Source of the DNA: Streptomyces caeruleatus
GTDB taxonomy: Bacteria > Actinomycetota > Actinomycetes > Streptomycetales > Streptomycetaceae
DNA: 64,000 bases
Assembly (NCBI RefSeq): GCF_001514235.1
Contig: NZ_KQ948945.1
Coordinates: 4,134-68,133, forward strand
Reading direction: 5' to 3'
The notes below the pieces were generated by a model. That model saw only the letters and a list, made by a program, of their open reading frames with translations. It was not told the origin of the DNA and made no database searches. Of the stretch, positions 7,972 to 16,940 are shown piece by piece. The first letter of the stretch is position 1. The number at the start of each line of letters is the position of its first letter. A program made the position numbers and the translations under genes.

Positions 7972-9208
7972 CGGCCCCTGCCCCTGCCCCTGCCCCGGCC
8001 CCGACCCCCTGCGGCCCGTCGGCCGGCAGCCGCCGGAACTCGATCGACTCGTACGGCCCCGCCACCCCCGTCTCGTACAGGATGCCGACCGTCCGCCGGC
8101 CGAGCGGCACCAGGTCCGAGTACGCCGCCCGCTGCCGGGACAGCGTCAGCGCCTTGGTGAAGGTCGCCCCGCCGTCCGTGCTGCGCCACACGGCCATCGA
8201 CTGACGGGCGGTGGGCACGGACGGGCCCGAGAACAGCAACGGGCCGTCACGGCCGGGGAGTTGGAGGACGCTGCCCTCCACCACGGGCACGTCGTTCAAC
8301 GAGGGCTGGACCGTGTACGGGCGGTCCAGGGTCTGTCCGCCGTCGCTGGAGACGCTGTCGAGCCGGTTCCCGGCGCTCGTGCCGAGCTGGTCGCGGGAGT
8401 TGAAGTACAGCCTGCCGTCCGGGAGTTCGGCGGCGGTGGACTCGTTGGCGTTGCTGTAGCCGTCGTAGGTGTCGTCCACGAAGCCGGTCCGCCAGGAGCG
8501 TCCGCCGTCGTCGCTGAAGATGGCGTGTGCGCCGTAGTACCTGGCCTCCTGACCCGTGTCGGAAGACCCGCTCGCCGGGGCCACCGAGTGGTTCGACGGG
8601 ACGACCAGCCGTCCCGCGTGCCTGCCGCGGGTGAGTGCGACCGCATGGCCGGGGCCGGTCGCGTACCAGCGCCAGTTCGCCGGCTTCACCTGCCCCGTGA
8701 TGTCGCGTGGCGGCGTGAAGTGCCGCCCGTCGTCCGCGCTCCGCTGCACGAACACCCGACGGCTCTGCTCCGCCGTCACCTCGCCCCGCATTATCTGCGC
8801 CTCCGTCACGTCCCCGCTGTTGTAGGACGTGACCAGCACGACCGCGCCGGTGGCCGGGTCGACGACCGGCGCCGGGTTGCCCCGCGTGTCCCCCTCCCCG
8901 GCGGCGACCACCGTCAGCGGGCCCCAGGTGCAGCCGCCGTCGGGGGAGCGTCTGAGGACGACATCGATGTCGCCGGTGTCGCCCGCGCCGTCGTGCCGGC
9001 CCTCGGCGAAGGCCAGGACCGTGCCGCGCGGGGTGGTGAGGGTCGCCGGGATGCGGTACGTGTCGTAGCCGCCCTCGCCCGAGACGTACGGGACGGAGGA
9101 CGCGCAGCCGGGGTCCGCCGAGGCGGTGCCGGTCGTCGTGAGCGGGGTGGTCAGGAGGACTGCGGTGACTAGGTATGTACGACCGAGTGTGCGGCTCAGG
9201 ATGGCCAT
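7952..9208 (-). CDS. Secreted exo-alpha-sialidase (GH33)
   Basis: A 418-residue exported sialidase that releases terminal sialic acids. Residues 1-31 are a Sec signal peptide ending TASA. The six-bladed propeller shows the N-terminal arginine motif YRIPA and five Asp boxes (SPDGGCTW, SADDGRHF, SDDGGRSW, SSDGGQTL, STDGGATF). The acid/base region DTGDID and a late Tyr in AAYSDL are consistent with the family's catalytic residues. Start ATG 9208 has GAGGGAA 5 nt upstream. The C-terminal tail is an oddity: a (GA)n run encoded by GCCCCT/GCCCCG hexanucleotide repeats at 7974-8003, where the gene runs into the convergent neighbour. No carbohydrate-binding module is attached. With the importer and aldolase it suggests scavenging of host or environmental sialoglycans. 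Confidence 0.92.
   Translation of the reverse strand: MAILSRTLGRTYLVTAVLLTTPLTTTGTASADPGCASSVPYVSGEGGYDTYRIPATLTTPRGTVLAFAEGRHDGAGDTGDIDVVLRRSPDGGCTWGPLTVVAAGEGDTRGNPAPVVDPATGAVVLVTSYNSGDVTEAQIMRGEVTAEQSRRVFVQRSADDGRHFTPPRDITGQVKPANWRWYATGPGHAVALTRGRHAGRLVVPSNHSVAPASGSSDTGQEARYYGAHAIFSDDGGRSWRTGFVDDTYDGYSNANESTAAELPDGRLYFNSRDQLGTSAGNRLDSVSSDGGQTLDRPYTVQPSLNDVPVVEGSVLQLPGRDGPLLFSGPSVPTARQSMAVWRSTDGGATFTKALTLSRQRAAYSDLVPLGRRTVGILYETGVAGPYESIEFRRLPADGPQGVGAGAGAGAGAVTVPTG
7974..8003. repeat. Hexanucleotide tandem repeat (GCCCCT/GCCCCG)
   Basis: Five tandem 6-bp units, three GCCCCT and two GCCCCG, at the 3' end of the sialidase gene. On the coding strand they give an alternating Gly-Ala tail. Length variation would alter the sialidase C-terminus without a frameshift. 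Confidence 0.8.
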
Positions 9209-9228
9209 CGAGTTCCCTCGAGCTCCCT

Positions 9229-9259
9229 TGACGGAGTGTCAGCATCGACCTGTCCGTCA
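9229..9259 (-). terminator. Candidate hairpin after the two-component operon
   Basis: TGACGGA (9229-9235) and TCCGTCA (9253-9259) form a 7-bp stem that includes the response-regulator stop codon, with a 17-nt loop. It lies in the 48-bp gap before the sialidase gene. There is no T run. It may separate transcription of the two-component operon from the sialidase, but the stem is modest. Confidence 0.35.
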
Positions 9260-9912
9260 CAGGCTTCCCGGTGTCACCATCCCCGACTCGTACGCCACGA
9301 TGACCAGCTGCGCCCGGTCCCGTGCCCCGAGCTTGCCCATGATGCGGCTGACGTGGGTCTTCGCCGTGAGCGGGCTGAGCCCCAACGCCTCGGCGACCTC
9401 CGTGTTGTTGAGGCCGCGCGCGACCAGGGCCAGCACCTCGCGCTCGCGTTCGGAGAGGCATTCGGGTCCGGCCGCCGTGGGTGCGGAGGGGCTGCGCAGG
9501 AACCGCTCGATCAGCCGTGCGGTCGGGCCGGGCGACAGCAGCGCCTCCCCCGCGGCCACCGTGCGGATCGCGTCGAGGAGTTCGGCCGGGCGGGTGTCCT
9601 TGACGAGGAACCCGGAGGCACCGGCGCGCAGCGCGTCCACGATGTTCTCGTCGGTGTCGTAGGTGGTCAGGACCAGGACCCGCACCCCGGCGAGGTCGTC
9701 GTCCGCCGCGATCAGCCGGGTCGCCTCGATGCCGTCGAGGTCGGGCATGCGGATGTCCATGACGACGAGGTCGGCGCGGGCGCTGCGGGCCAGTTCCGCG
9801 GCCTGCCGGCCGGTGGCCGCCTGGCCGACGACCGCCATGTCCGGGGCCGACTCGACCAGCATGGCGAACGCCTCCCGTACGAGCGTCTGGTCGTCCGCGA
9901 GCAGGACGCGGA

Positions 9913-9916
<4 letters not shown>
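9257..9916 (-). CDS. NarL/LuxR-family response regulator
   Basis: A 219-residue response regulator. The receiver domain covers residues 1-120, with acidic pair D8/D9, phospho-acceptor D54 (VVMDIRMPD) and K in LVKD. A LuxR-type HTH lies at about 150-215 (SEREREVLALVARGLNN, then TAKTHVSRIMGKL). The ATG at 9916 overlaps the stop of the sensor kinase gene, so the two are translationally coupled. Its likely DNA targets are the GAGTA/TACTC palindromes at 13435-13485 upstream of its own operon. Those resemble the box reported for the Streptomyces MacR regulator, a member of the same family. Confidence 0.92.
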
Positions 9917-11166
<1,250 letters not shown>

Positions 11167-11213
11167 CTTCCGGGACGGCGGCGCCCCTCCGTCAGGGGAG
11201 GGGCGCCGGTCGG

Positions 11214-13310
11214 TCAGGGGACGGGTACGGCCATGGGCTCCGGTTCCTTCGGCGGGACGGGCGGCCGGGGCCCGCCGGGTTCGCGGGAGAGCCGGCCCGG
11301 CCACCACACCCTGCGGCCCAGGGCGACGCTCGCGCTGGTCACCAGGTAGGTGCGCACCAGGAACGTGTCGAGCAGCACGCCCACCGCGATGACGAAGCCC
11401 AGCTCGACGAGCGGCACCAGCGGCATGCTGGTGAGCACCGCGAAGGTGGCGGCGAGGACGAGCCCGGCGGAGGCGATGACACCGCCCGTCGTGCGCAGCG
11501 CGGTGAGCGCGGCCGCCGCCGGTTCGGCGCCGCTCAGGCACTCCTCGCGCATCCGGTGCATCAGGAAGATGCCGTAGTCGACGCCGAGCGCGACCAGGAA
11601 CACGAAGGACAGCAGGCCCAGTCCCGGATCGGTGCCCTCGAAGCCGAAGAGCGGCTCGAAGACAAGCCCGCCGATGCCGAGCGCCGCGCCCCACACCGCG
11701 ACCACGGCCGCCACCAGGATCAGCGGCGCGACGACCGAGCGCAGCAGGGCGACCAGGATCAGCAGCACGGACAGCAGCACGATCGGCACGACGACCATCC
11801 GGTCGCGCGCGTTGGTGTCCTTCAGGTCGATCTGCTCGGCGCTCGCCCCGCCGACGTAGGAGCCGTCGAGCCGGTCGCGCAGGGCCTCGATGGTGGCGGT
11901 CTCCCCGGCGGACTGGGGCGGTGCGGTGGCGAGGACGGAGATCTCGGTCCAGCCGTCTCCGGTACGGCCTTCCCGAGCGCTGTCGACACCGCGGGTGCCG
12001 CGGATCGAGGCCAGGGTCTCGTCGGCCCGCTCCTGCGGCGTGATGACGCTGATGGGCTGGGTGCCCCGCTGGGGGTAGGCGGCGGCGAGGGTCTCCATGG
12101 CGGCGACGGCGTCGGGCTTGCTGGTGAAGGAGTCCTCCTGCTTGAGGCTGCCGGGCAGGTTCAGGACGCCGAGCGCGAGCGCGCCCAGCAGGACGGCGCC
12201 GGCGGCGAGGACGGTCAGCGGGCGGCGTTCGGCGGAGCCGCCCATCGCCGTGAACAGGGACCGGCGGGCCTTGGGCCTGCTGCCGTAGCGGGGCACGAGC
12301 GGCCAGAACACGCGGCGGCCCAGCAGGACGAGGATCGCGGGCAGCAGCGTCAGCATCGCGGCGAGCGCGCACAGCACACCCACGGTGCCGAGCGGGCCCA
12401 TGCCCCGGCTGGAGTTGAGGTCGGCGGCGAGCAGGCACAGCAGTCCGGCGGCGACGGTGCCGGAGGAGGCGAGCACGGCGGGCCCGCAGCCCTTGAGCGC
12501 GGCGACCATGGCGTCGTACGGCCGCTCGATCCGCCGTAGCTCCTCCCGGTACCGGGAGACGAGCAGCAGTGCGTAGTCCGTCCCCGCCCCGAACACGAGA
12601 ATGGTCATGATCCCGGAGCTCTGGCCGGAAACCGACGTCCCGAACCCCTGGTTGAGGCCGTAGGCGACGCCCATCGACAGATAGTCGGCCATGCCGGCGA
12701 CGGCGAGCGGGACCAGCCAGAGGAACGGGCTGCGGTAGATGAGGATCAGCAGCAGCGCGACCACGGCGGCGGTGGTGTAGAGCAGCGGTCCGTCGAGCGA
12801 GTCGTAGACCTCGCTCGCGTCGGTGGCGAGCGCGCCCGACCCGCCGACGTCGACGCTCAGCCCGTCGCCGCCCCGCGCGATGTCCCGTACGTCGCCCACG
12901 AGCGCGTCCCGCGCCTTCTCGTCCTGCCCCGGCTCGGTGCTGGCGACCGGGTACATCAGGGTGGCGCCGTCCTTGGACGGGATGCCCTGCGGCTCACCGG
13001 TGAGCCGATGAGCGCCGGCGATCCGCTCGATCTGCGCGGCGGCGGCCGCCCGGTCCCGTGCGGTCAGCCCACCGTCCCGGTGATAGACGACGATCATCTC
13101 GGTCGCCTCGCCACCCGGCAGCCGGTCCTCGATCCTGGCCACCTGCGTGGAGTCGGCGCTCGCCGGCAGATAGTCGACGGCCCGGTCCCGCTGCACGTCC
13201 GCGAGCTTCGACGCGAACGGCGACGCGAGCGCGAGCACGGCGATCCACAACCCCAGCACGAGCCAGGGCACGGCCCGCCTGCGCCGTGTACTTGTCCTTG
13301 CGGCCCCCAT
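11214..13310 (-). CDS. MMPL-family (RND-type) membrane transporter
   Basis: A 698-residue integral membrane protein with two repeated halves, each an N-terminal helix, an extracytoplasmic loop and a five-helix bundle, which is typical of actinobacterial MMPL transporters. Characteristic segments are FGAGTDYALLLVSRYREEL in the first half and ALGVDYGIFLMHRMREE in the second, carrying the proton-relay Asp-Tyr positions. MMPL proteins move lipids or hydrophobic compounds, but the substrate here is unknown. It is the first gene of the operon, 47 bp before the kinase. The two-component system may therefore sense the compound this pump exports or the resulting envelope state. Confidence 0.92.
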   Translation of the reverse strand: MGAARTSTRRRRAVPWLVLGLWIAVLALASPFASKLADVQRDRAVDYLPASADSTQVARIEDRLPGGEATEMIVVYHRDGGLTARDRAAAAAQIERIAGAHRLTGEPQGIPSKDGATLMYPVASTEPGQDEKARDALVGDVRDIARGGDGLSVDVGGSGALATDASEVYDSLDGPLLYTTAAVVALLLILIYRSPFLWLVPLAVAGMADYLSMGVAYGLNQGFGTSVSGQSSGIMTILVFGAGTDYALLLVSRYREELRRIERPYDAMVAALKGCGPAVLASSGTVAAGLLCLLAADLNSSRGMGPLGTVGVLCALAAMLTLLPAILVLLGRRVFWPLVPRYGSRPKARRSLFTAMGGSAERRPLTVLAAGAVLLGALALGVLNLPGSLKQEDSFTSKPDAVAAMETLAAAYPQRGTQPISVITPQERADETLASIRGTRGVDSAREGRTGDGWTEISVLATAPPQSAGETATIEALRDRLDGSYVGGASAEQIDLKDTNARDRMVVVPIVLLSVLLILVALLRSVVAPLILVAAVVAVWGAALGIGGLVFEPLFGFEGTDPGLGLLSFVFLVALGVDYGIFLMHRMREECLSGAEPAAAALTALRTTGGVIASAGLVLAATFAVLTSMPLVPLVELGFVIAVGVLLDTFLVRTYLVTSASVALGRRVWWPGRLSREPGGPRPPVPPKEPEPMAVPVP

Positions 13311-13434
13311 GAGACGGGCCCCCCTCCGGGTCGGGTGTCTGGGTCGGTTTCCAGACTTCCGGCGCCGGGGTGCGGATTCGTCGGGCGGGAGGGCGAGTTG
13401 GGGCCTACTGCCGGGGTCGGCACGACGGCGCGAC

Positions 13435-13485
13435 TACTCCCCGGGGAGTACGGCGGAACGGAGCACCTGAGTATCCGTACTCAGG
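13435..13485. promoter_or_regulatory. Paired palindromes with GAGTA/TACTC half-sites (MacR-box-like)
   Basis: Two perfect dyads 15 bp apart. Site 1 (13435-13450) is the 16-bp palindrome TACTCCCCGGGGAGTA. Site 2 (13466-13485) has CCTGAGTA and TACTCAGG arms around a TCCG centre. Site 2 contains TGAGTATCCGTACTCA, one base from the 16-bp TGAGTAC-NN-GTACTCA box I recall for Streptomyces MacR. They lie between the leftward MMPL-kinase-regulator operon and the rightward small membrane protein, so they could control both. Autoregulation by the local LuxR-type regulator is inferred. Confidence 0.6.
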
Positions 13486-13519
13486 CCCCGGCCCCCACAT
13501 CCCGGCGATGCTGGCCCGC

Positions 13520-13888
13520 ATGACCGCCCCCGCCGGCCTCCCGCACTTCCGCGGCGCCAATGTGCCGCCCCCGCCCACCGGACGCCCGCACCTGCACATC
13601 GCCGCGGACATCGCCCTGGCGGTCGGGCTGCTGGTCCTCGACGCCGTCGGGGCGGTCGCGGCCTTCCTGCTCGGCATCGACGTCAGCGGCGACTGGCAGC
13701 CCTTCGACCCGGGCGCGGACAACTCCGACGTCGTCTTCACGGTCGACTGGCTCTACGTGGGCATCGCCGGCGGCGTGGTCCTGCTGACCGCCGCGCTGCC
13801 GTACCTGCTGCGCGCCGTCGTCAGCGTGGCGCTGCAGGTGCTCGTCGGCACGGTCGTCCTGGTCGTCGCGGCCGCGGCGTACCGCTGA
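13520..13888 (+). CDS. Small conserved-type membrane protein of unknown function
   Basis: A 122-residue protein with a proline-rich N-terminus (VPPPPTGRPH) and three predicted membrane helices at about residues 30-52, 73-92 and 95-120. The short loop between helices one and two is acidic (WQPFDPGADNSD). I do not recognise the family. ATG 13520 and ATG 13508 are both possible, and neither has a clear ribosome-binding site. The MacR-like palindromes end about 35 bp upstream, so it is a likely target of the neighbouring two-component system. The gene is convergent with the TerB-like gene, with an 18-bp gap. Confidence 0.75.
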   Translation: MTAPAGLPHFRGANVPPPPTGRPHLHIAADIALAVGLLVLDAVGAVAAFLLGIDVSGDWQPFDPGADNSDVVFTVDWLYVGIAGGVVLLTAALPYLLRAVVSVALQVLVGTVVLVVAAAAYR

Positions 13889-13906
13889 CGTCCGGGGCCA
13901 CGACGG

Positions 13907-14605
13907 CTACGAGGGCGTCCGGGCCGCCGCTGCCAGCAGGCGGGGCACATCCTCCGCGCCGATGGTGAGGGCGGCGCCGACCGTCGCCAAGACGTCGCGT
14001 TCGGCGGGGGTGTACGGGCCGTCAGCCAGGGCGATCCGCGCCCCCTGGAGCAGGATCGACTCCCGGCCGGGCGGTGCGAGGTGCGGGGCCAGCGGGTCCA
14101 GCGCCTCGTGGAGCTCTATGGCCAGCCCGGCGCCGCAGGGCTCGGAGAAGACGCGTCCGGTGTCCGCCGCGAGGGCCTCGACCAGGGCGTTGAGCTGTTC
14201 CCCCGTGCAGTCGTCGAAGCCGGCCGCGCGCACCGTGACCGCCGCCGTCTCCAGGGCCGGCCGGGCACAGGTGCCGCCCGCCGCCAGCACCGCGAGGGCG
14301 ACGGTGTGGACGGCGTCGCGGAGCATCGCGGAGAACCGGGTGGTGGTCGGATGGTCGAGCACGTCGGTGCCGAAGTGCCGCTGACAGGCCGCGCACTCCA
14401 CGACGGGCCCGGTCTCACCGCGCGGCAGCACCGGCAGCCCGAGGAAGGTGAAGCGGCGATGCCCGCTCAGCCGCTGGTAGTTGCGGTCGCCCCCGCAGCC
14501 CGGGCAGAAGAACTCCCCGTCCCCGACGGCCGACCACGCGGTGCGGGTGCCCAGGATGCGCGCAGCCCTGGCAGCACGGCCGTCTCGTCCCCGTCCTGGC
14601 AGCAC
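13907..14605 (-). CDS. Zinc-ribbon TerB-like protein
   Basis: A 232-residue protein. Residues about 30-75 form a zinc ribbon with two CxxC pairs (CPGC and CAAC). The C-terminal 110 residues match the TerB/tellurite-resistance-like helical fold, with the conserved acidic segment LADGPYTPAERDVL near residue 205. TerB domains bind metal ions and are associated with membrane stress responses; no role is established for this architecture. Start GTG 14605 is chosen because GGAGG lies 6 nt upstream, although the frame stays open to 14887. The gene stands alone, leftward, downstream of leuA and separated from it by a repeat-bearing spacer. Confidence 0.8.
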   Translation of the reverse strand: MLPGRGRDGRAARAARILGTRTAWSAVGDGEFFCPGCGGDRNYQRLSGHRRFTFLGLPVLPRGETGPVVECAACQRHFGTDVLDHPTTTRFSAMLRDAVHTVALAVLAAGGTCARPALETAAVTVRAAGFDDCTGEQLNALVEALAADTGRVFSEPCGAGLAIELHEALDPLAPHLAPPGRESILLQGARIALADGPYTPAERDVLATVGAALTIGAEDVPRLLAAAARTPS

Positions 14606-14794
14606 GTCGCACCTCCGTAAGCCCACGGCAACGTCGCCGCGCTTGCGTGATGTTAGCCACATCATGGACGCGCAGTCAGTACCCCGAACGAGACCTTTCC
14701 GTGACCTGCACAGGTCAATGGCTGGAAATGAGCGGACCCCGCCCACCGAAATACGGCGGACGGGGCCTTCAAACGCCGGGCGCAGCAGCGCCGC

Positions 14795-14825
14795 CAGGGG
14801 CGCGGGGAACTGCGCGACCAGCCAC
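14795..14825. repeat. 31-bp dispersed repeat, family A, copy 1
   Basis: A 31-bp sequence beginning CAGGGGCGCGGGGAACTG and ending CGACCAGCCAC, repeated exactly at 61688-61718. It lies in the 293-bp spacer between the TerB-like gene and leuA (14606-14898). In the same spacer an inverted relative of the family B repeat is visible (GGGGCCTTCAAACGCC near 14763). I see no gene in this spacer. The element is upstream of TerB-like transcription and downstream of leuA, a typical 3'-intergenic position. Confidence 0.8.
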
Positions 14826-14898
14826 AACGGCGCTGCAGACGACCGACAACACATCGCGGCACATCCGTAGTCGCACCGCTCCCCCACGGAGGGAACCG

Positions 14899-16620
14899 TC
14901 AGCGAGCAGCCCGGTTGACGGCGGAGACAACGGCCTTCAGCGACGCCCGAGTCGTGTTGGCGTCAATACCGATCCCCCACAGCACCTTGCCGTCGATCGC
15001 ACACTCGATGTACGACGCGGCCTGCGCGGACGCACCCTCGCTCATCGTGTGCTCCTGGTAGTCCAGCAGCCGCACATCGATCCCGATCGACTGCAGCGCG
15101 TCGAAGAAGGCCGAGATAGGACCGTTCCCGGACCCGGTCAGCACCGTGTCCAGACCATCCACCGTGGCCTCCACCTTCAGCGTGTCCACACCGTCGGTGT
15201 CGGTCGTCGACTGGTTGTTCTTGACCTGGACACGCCCCCAGGGGTTCTCCGGGTTCGGCAGGTACTCGTCCTGGAAGACCTCCCAGATGGCGCCACCGGT
15301 GACCTCGCCGCCCTCGGCGTCCGTCTTGGCCTGGATCAGCTTCGAGAACTCGATCTGCATCCGGCGCGGCAGGTCCAGCTTGTGGTCGTTCTTCAGGACG
15401 TACGCGATACCGCCCTTGCCGGACTGCGAGTTGACGCGGATGACCGCCTCGTACGACCGCCCGACGTCCTTGGGGTCGATCGGCAGGTACGGCACGGCCC
15501 ACTCGATGTCGTCGACGGTGACACCCTTGGCGGCCGCGTCGGCCTCCATCGCGTCGAAGCCCTTCTTGATGGCGTCCTGGTGGGAGCCGGAGAAGGACGT
15601 GTAGACCAGGTCGCCCACGTACGGGTGGCGCGGGTGGACCTCCATCTGGTTGCAGTACTCCCAGACGCGACGGATCTCGTCGATGTCGGAGAAGTCGATC
15701 TGCGGGTCGACGCCCTGCGAGAACAGGTTCATGCCCAGGGTGACCAGGTCGACGTTGCCGGTGCGCTCGCCCTGTCCGAACAGACAGCCCTCGATGCGGT
15801 CGGCGCCGGCCATCAGCGCCAGCTCGGCGGCGGCGACGGCCGTACCGCGGTCGTTGTGGGGGTGGACCGACAGCACGACGTGCTCGCGGCGCGACAGGTT
15901 GCGGTGCATCCACTCGAAGCGGTCCGCGTGCGTGGAGGGCGTGGAACGCTCCACCGTGGCGGGCAGGTTGAGGATGATCTCGCGGCCGGGACCGGGCTGG
16001 TAGACGTCCATCACCGCCTCGCAGACCTCCAGCGCGAAGTCCAGCTCGGTGTCCGTGAAGATCTCGGGGCTGTACTGGTAGCCGAACTCGGTCTCCGGGC
16101 CCAGCAGCTTCTCGGCGTACTCCATCACCAGACGGGTGCCGTCGACGGCGATCTGCTTGATGTCGTCCTTGGAACCGCGGAAGACCACGCGACGGAAGAC
16201 AGGGGCGGTGGCGTTGTACAGGTGGACCGTGGCGCGCTTGGCGCCCTTCAGGGACTCCACGGTGCGCTCGATCAGGTCCTCGCGGGCCTGGGTCAGCACG
16301 GAGATGGTGACGTCGTCGGGGATCGCGCCCGGCTCTTCGATGATCGACCGTACGAAATCGAAGTCCGTCTGGCCCGACGCCGGGAAGCCGACCTCGATCT
16401 CCTTGTAGCCCATCTTGACCAGCTGGTCGAACATCCGGCGCTTGCGCTCGGGCGACATCGGGTCGATCAGGGCCTGGTTGCCGTCACGCAGGTCGGTGGA
16501 GAGCCAGCGGGGGGCGGTGGTGACGCGCTTCTGGGGCCAGGTGCGGTCCGGGATGTCGACCTGCTCGTAGCGGCCGTACTTGTGGATCGGCATGGAACTG
16601 GGCTGCTGGCGGTTGGCCAT
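14899..16620 (-). CDS. leuA: 2-isopropylmalate synthase
   Basis: A 573-residue enzyme catalysing the first committed step of leucine synthesis: acetyl-CoA plus 2-oxoisovalerate gives 2-isopropylmalate, in the cytoplasm. The HMGL-like TIM barrel (about residues 30-330) contains the signature LSTDLRDGNQ and the metal ligands in SVHPHNDRG. A linker is followed by the C-terminal LeuA regulatory domain (about 430-570), which binds leucine for feedback inhibition. The length is normal for the long actinobacterial LeuA. The leader upstream encodes a leucine-rich peptide and a hairpin (16678-16761), so expression is probably also controlled by attenuation. Confidence 0.97.
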   Translation of the reverse strand: MANRQQPSSMPIHKYGRYEQVDIPDRTWPQKRVTTAPRWLSTDLRDGNQALIDPMSPERKRRMFDQLVKMGYKEIEVGFPASGQTDFDFVRSIIEEPGAIPDDVTISVLTQAREDLIERTVESLKGAKRATVHLYNATAPVFRRVVFRGSKDDIKQIAVDGTRLVMEYAEKLLGPETEFGYQYSPEIFTDTELDFALEVCEAVMDVYQPGPGREIILNLPATVERSTPSTHADRFEWMHRNLSRREHVVLSVHPHNDRGTAVAAAELALMAGADRIEGCLFGQGERTGNVDLVTLGMNLFSQGVDPQIDFSDIDEIRRVWEYCNQMEVHPRHPYVGDLVYTSFSGSHQDAIKKGFDAMEADAAAKGVTVDDIEWAVPYLPIDPKDVGRSYEAVIRVNSQSGKGGIAYVLKNDHKLDLPRRMQIEFSKLIQAKTDAEGGEVTGGAIWEVFQDEYLPNPENPWGRVQVKNNQSTTDTDGVDTLKVEATVDGLDTVLTGSGNGPISAFFDALQSIGIDVRLLDYQEHTMSEGASAQAASYIECAIDGKVLWGIGIDANTTRASLKAVVSAVNRAAR

Positions 16621-16677
16621 GATGCTTCGGGCTCCTCAGGGTGTCCGGAAGGACGGCCGACGACGCAACGCGAAGCT

Positions 16678-16720
16678 CCGCGGGGAGGGAGTCGACCTGG
16701 ACTACAGGCCCTCGCCGCGG
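16678..16720 (-). promoter_or_regulatory. leuA attenuator hairpin
   Basis: On the transcribed strand, CCGCGG-C-GAGGG (16720 down to 16709) pairs with CCCTC-C-CCGCGG (16689 to 16678), an 11-bp stem with one internal mismatch and a 19-nt loop. The 5' arm overlaps the last codons of the leader peptide at 16702-16761. A ribosome stalled at its Leu codons or reaching its stop would therefore change whether the hairpin forms. This is the arrangement expected of leucine attenuation. Comparative work on Actinobacteria reported a conserved RNA element upstream of leuA, as I recall. Confidence 0.65.
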
Positions 16721-16761
16721 CAGCTAAGAAGAAGCAGCCCGAAACGCATGATGCGCAGCAT
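16702..16761 (-). CDS. leuL: leu leader peptide
   Basis: A 19-residue leader peptide ending FGLLLLSCRGEGL, with four consecutive Leu codons read as CTT CTT CTT CTG. CTT is rare in this GC-rich genome, which would make translation especially sensitive to charged tRNA-Leu. Start ATG 16761 has GGGGAG about 13 nt upstream. ATG 16749 would give a 15-residue peptide. The stop (16702-16704) lies inside the attenuator hairpin and 81 nt before the leuA start. The remaining upstream spacer (16762-16940) is shared with the divergent protease gene; I could not place either promoter with confidence. Confidence 0.75.
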   Translation of the reverse strand: MLRIMRFGLLLLSCRGEGL

Positions 16762-16940
16762 GCTAGCCGAGCCACTCCCCGTGCGGGGCGTCGTATCAGT
16801 ATGCGGGACCCGGGGGACGAATGGGACAAAACGTGTTCCATACCACTTCGTCACGGAGCGTGCGGCTCCCTGTCCCCATATTTCACCAATCATGGTGGCG
16901 GGTAGTGACAGCTCGGTGACCCAGTGCAAAGGTGCCGGGC

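Noticed and set aside
11167..12438. Long N-terminal extension of the histidine kinase frame
   Set aside because: It runs antisense-like through the MMPL gene in another frame on the same strand and is Arg/Pro-rich shadow sequence. The kinase begins at 11166.
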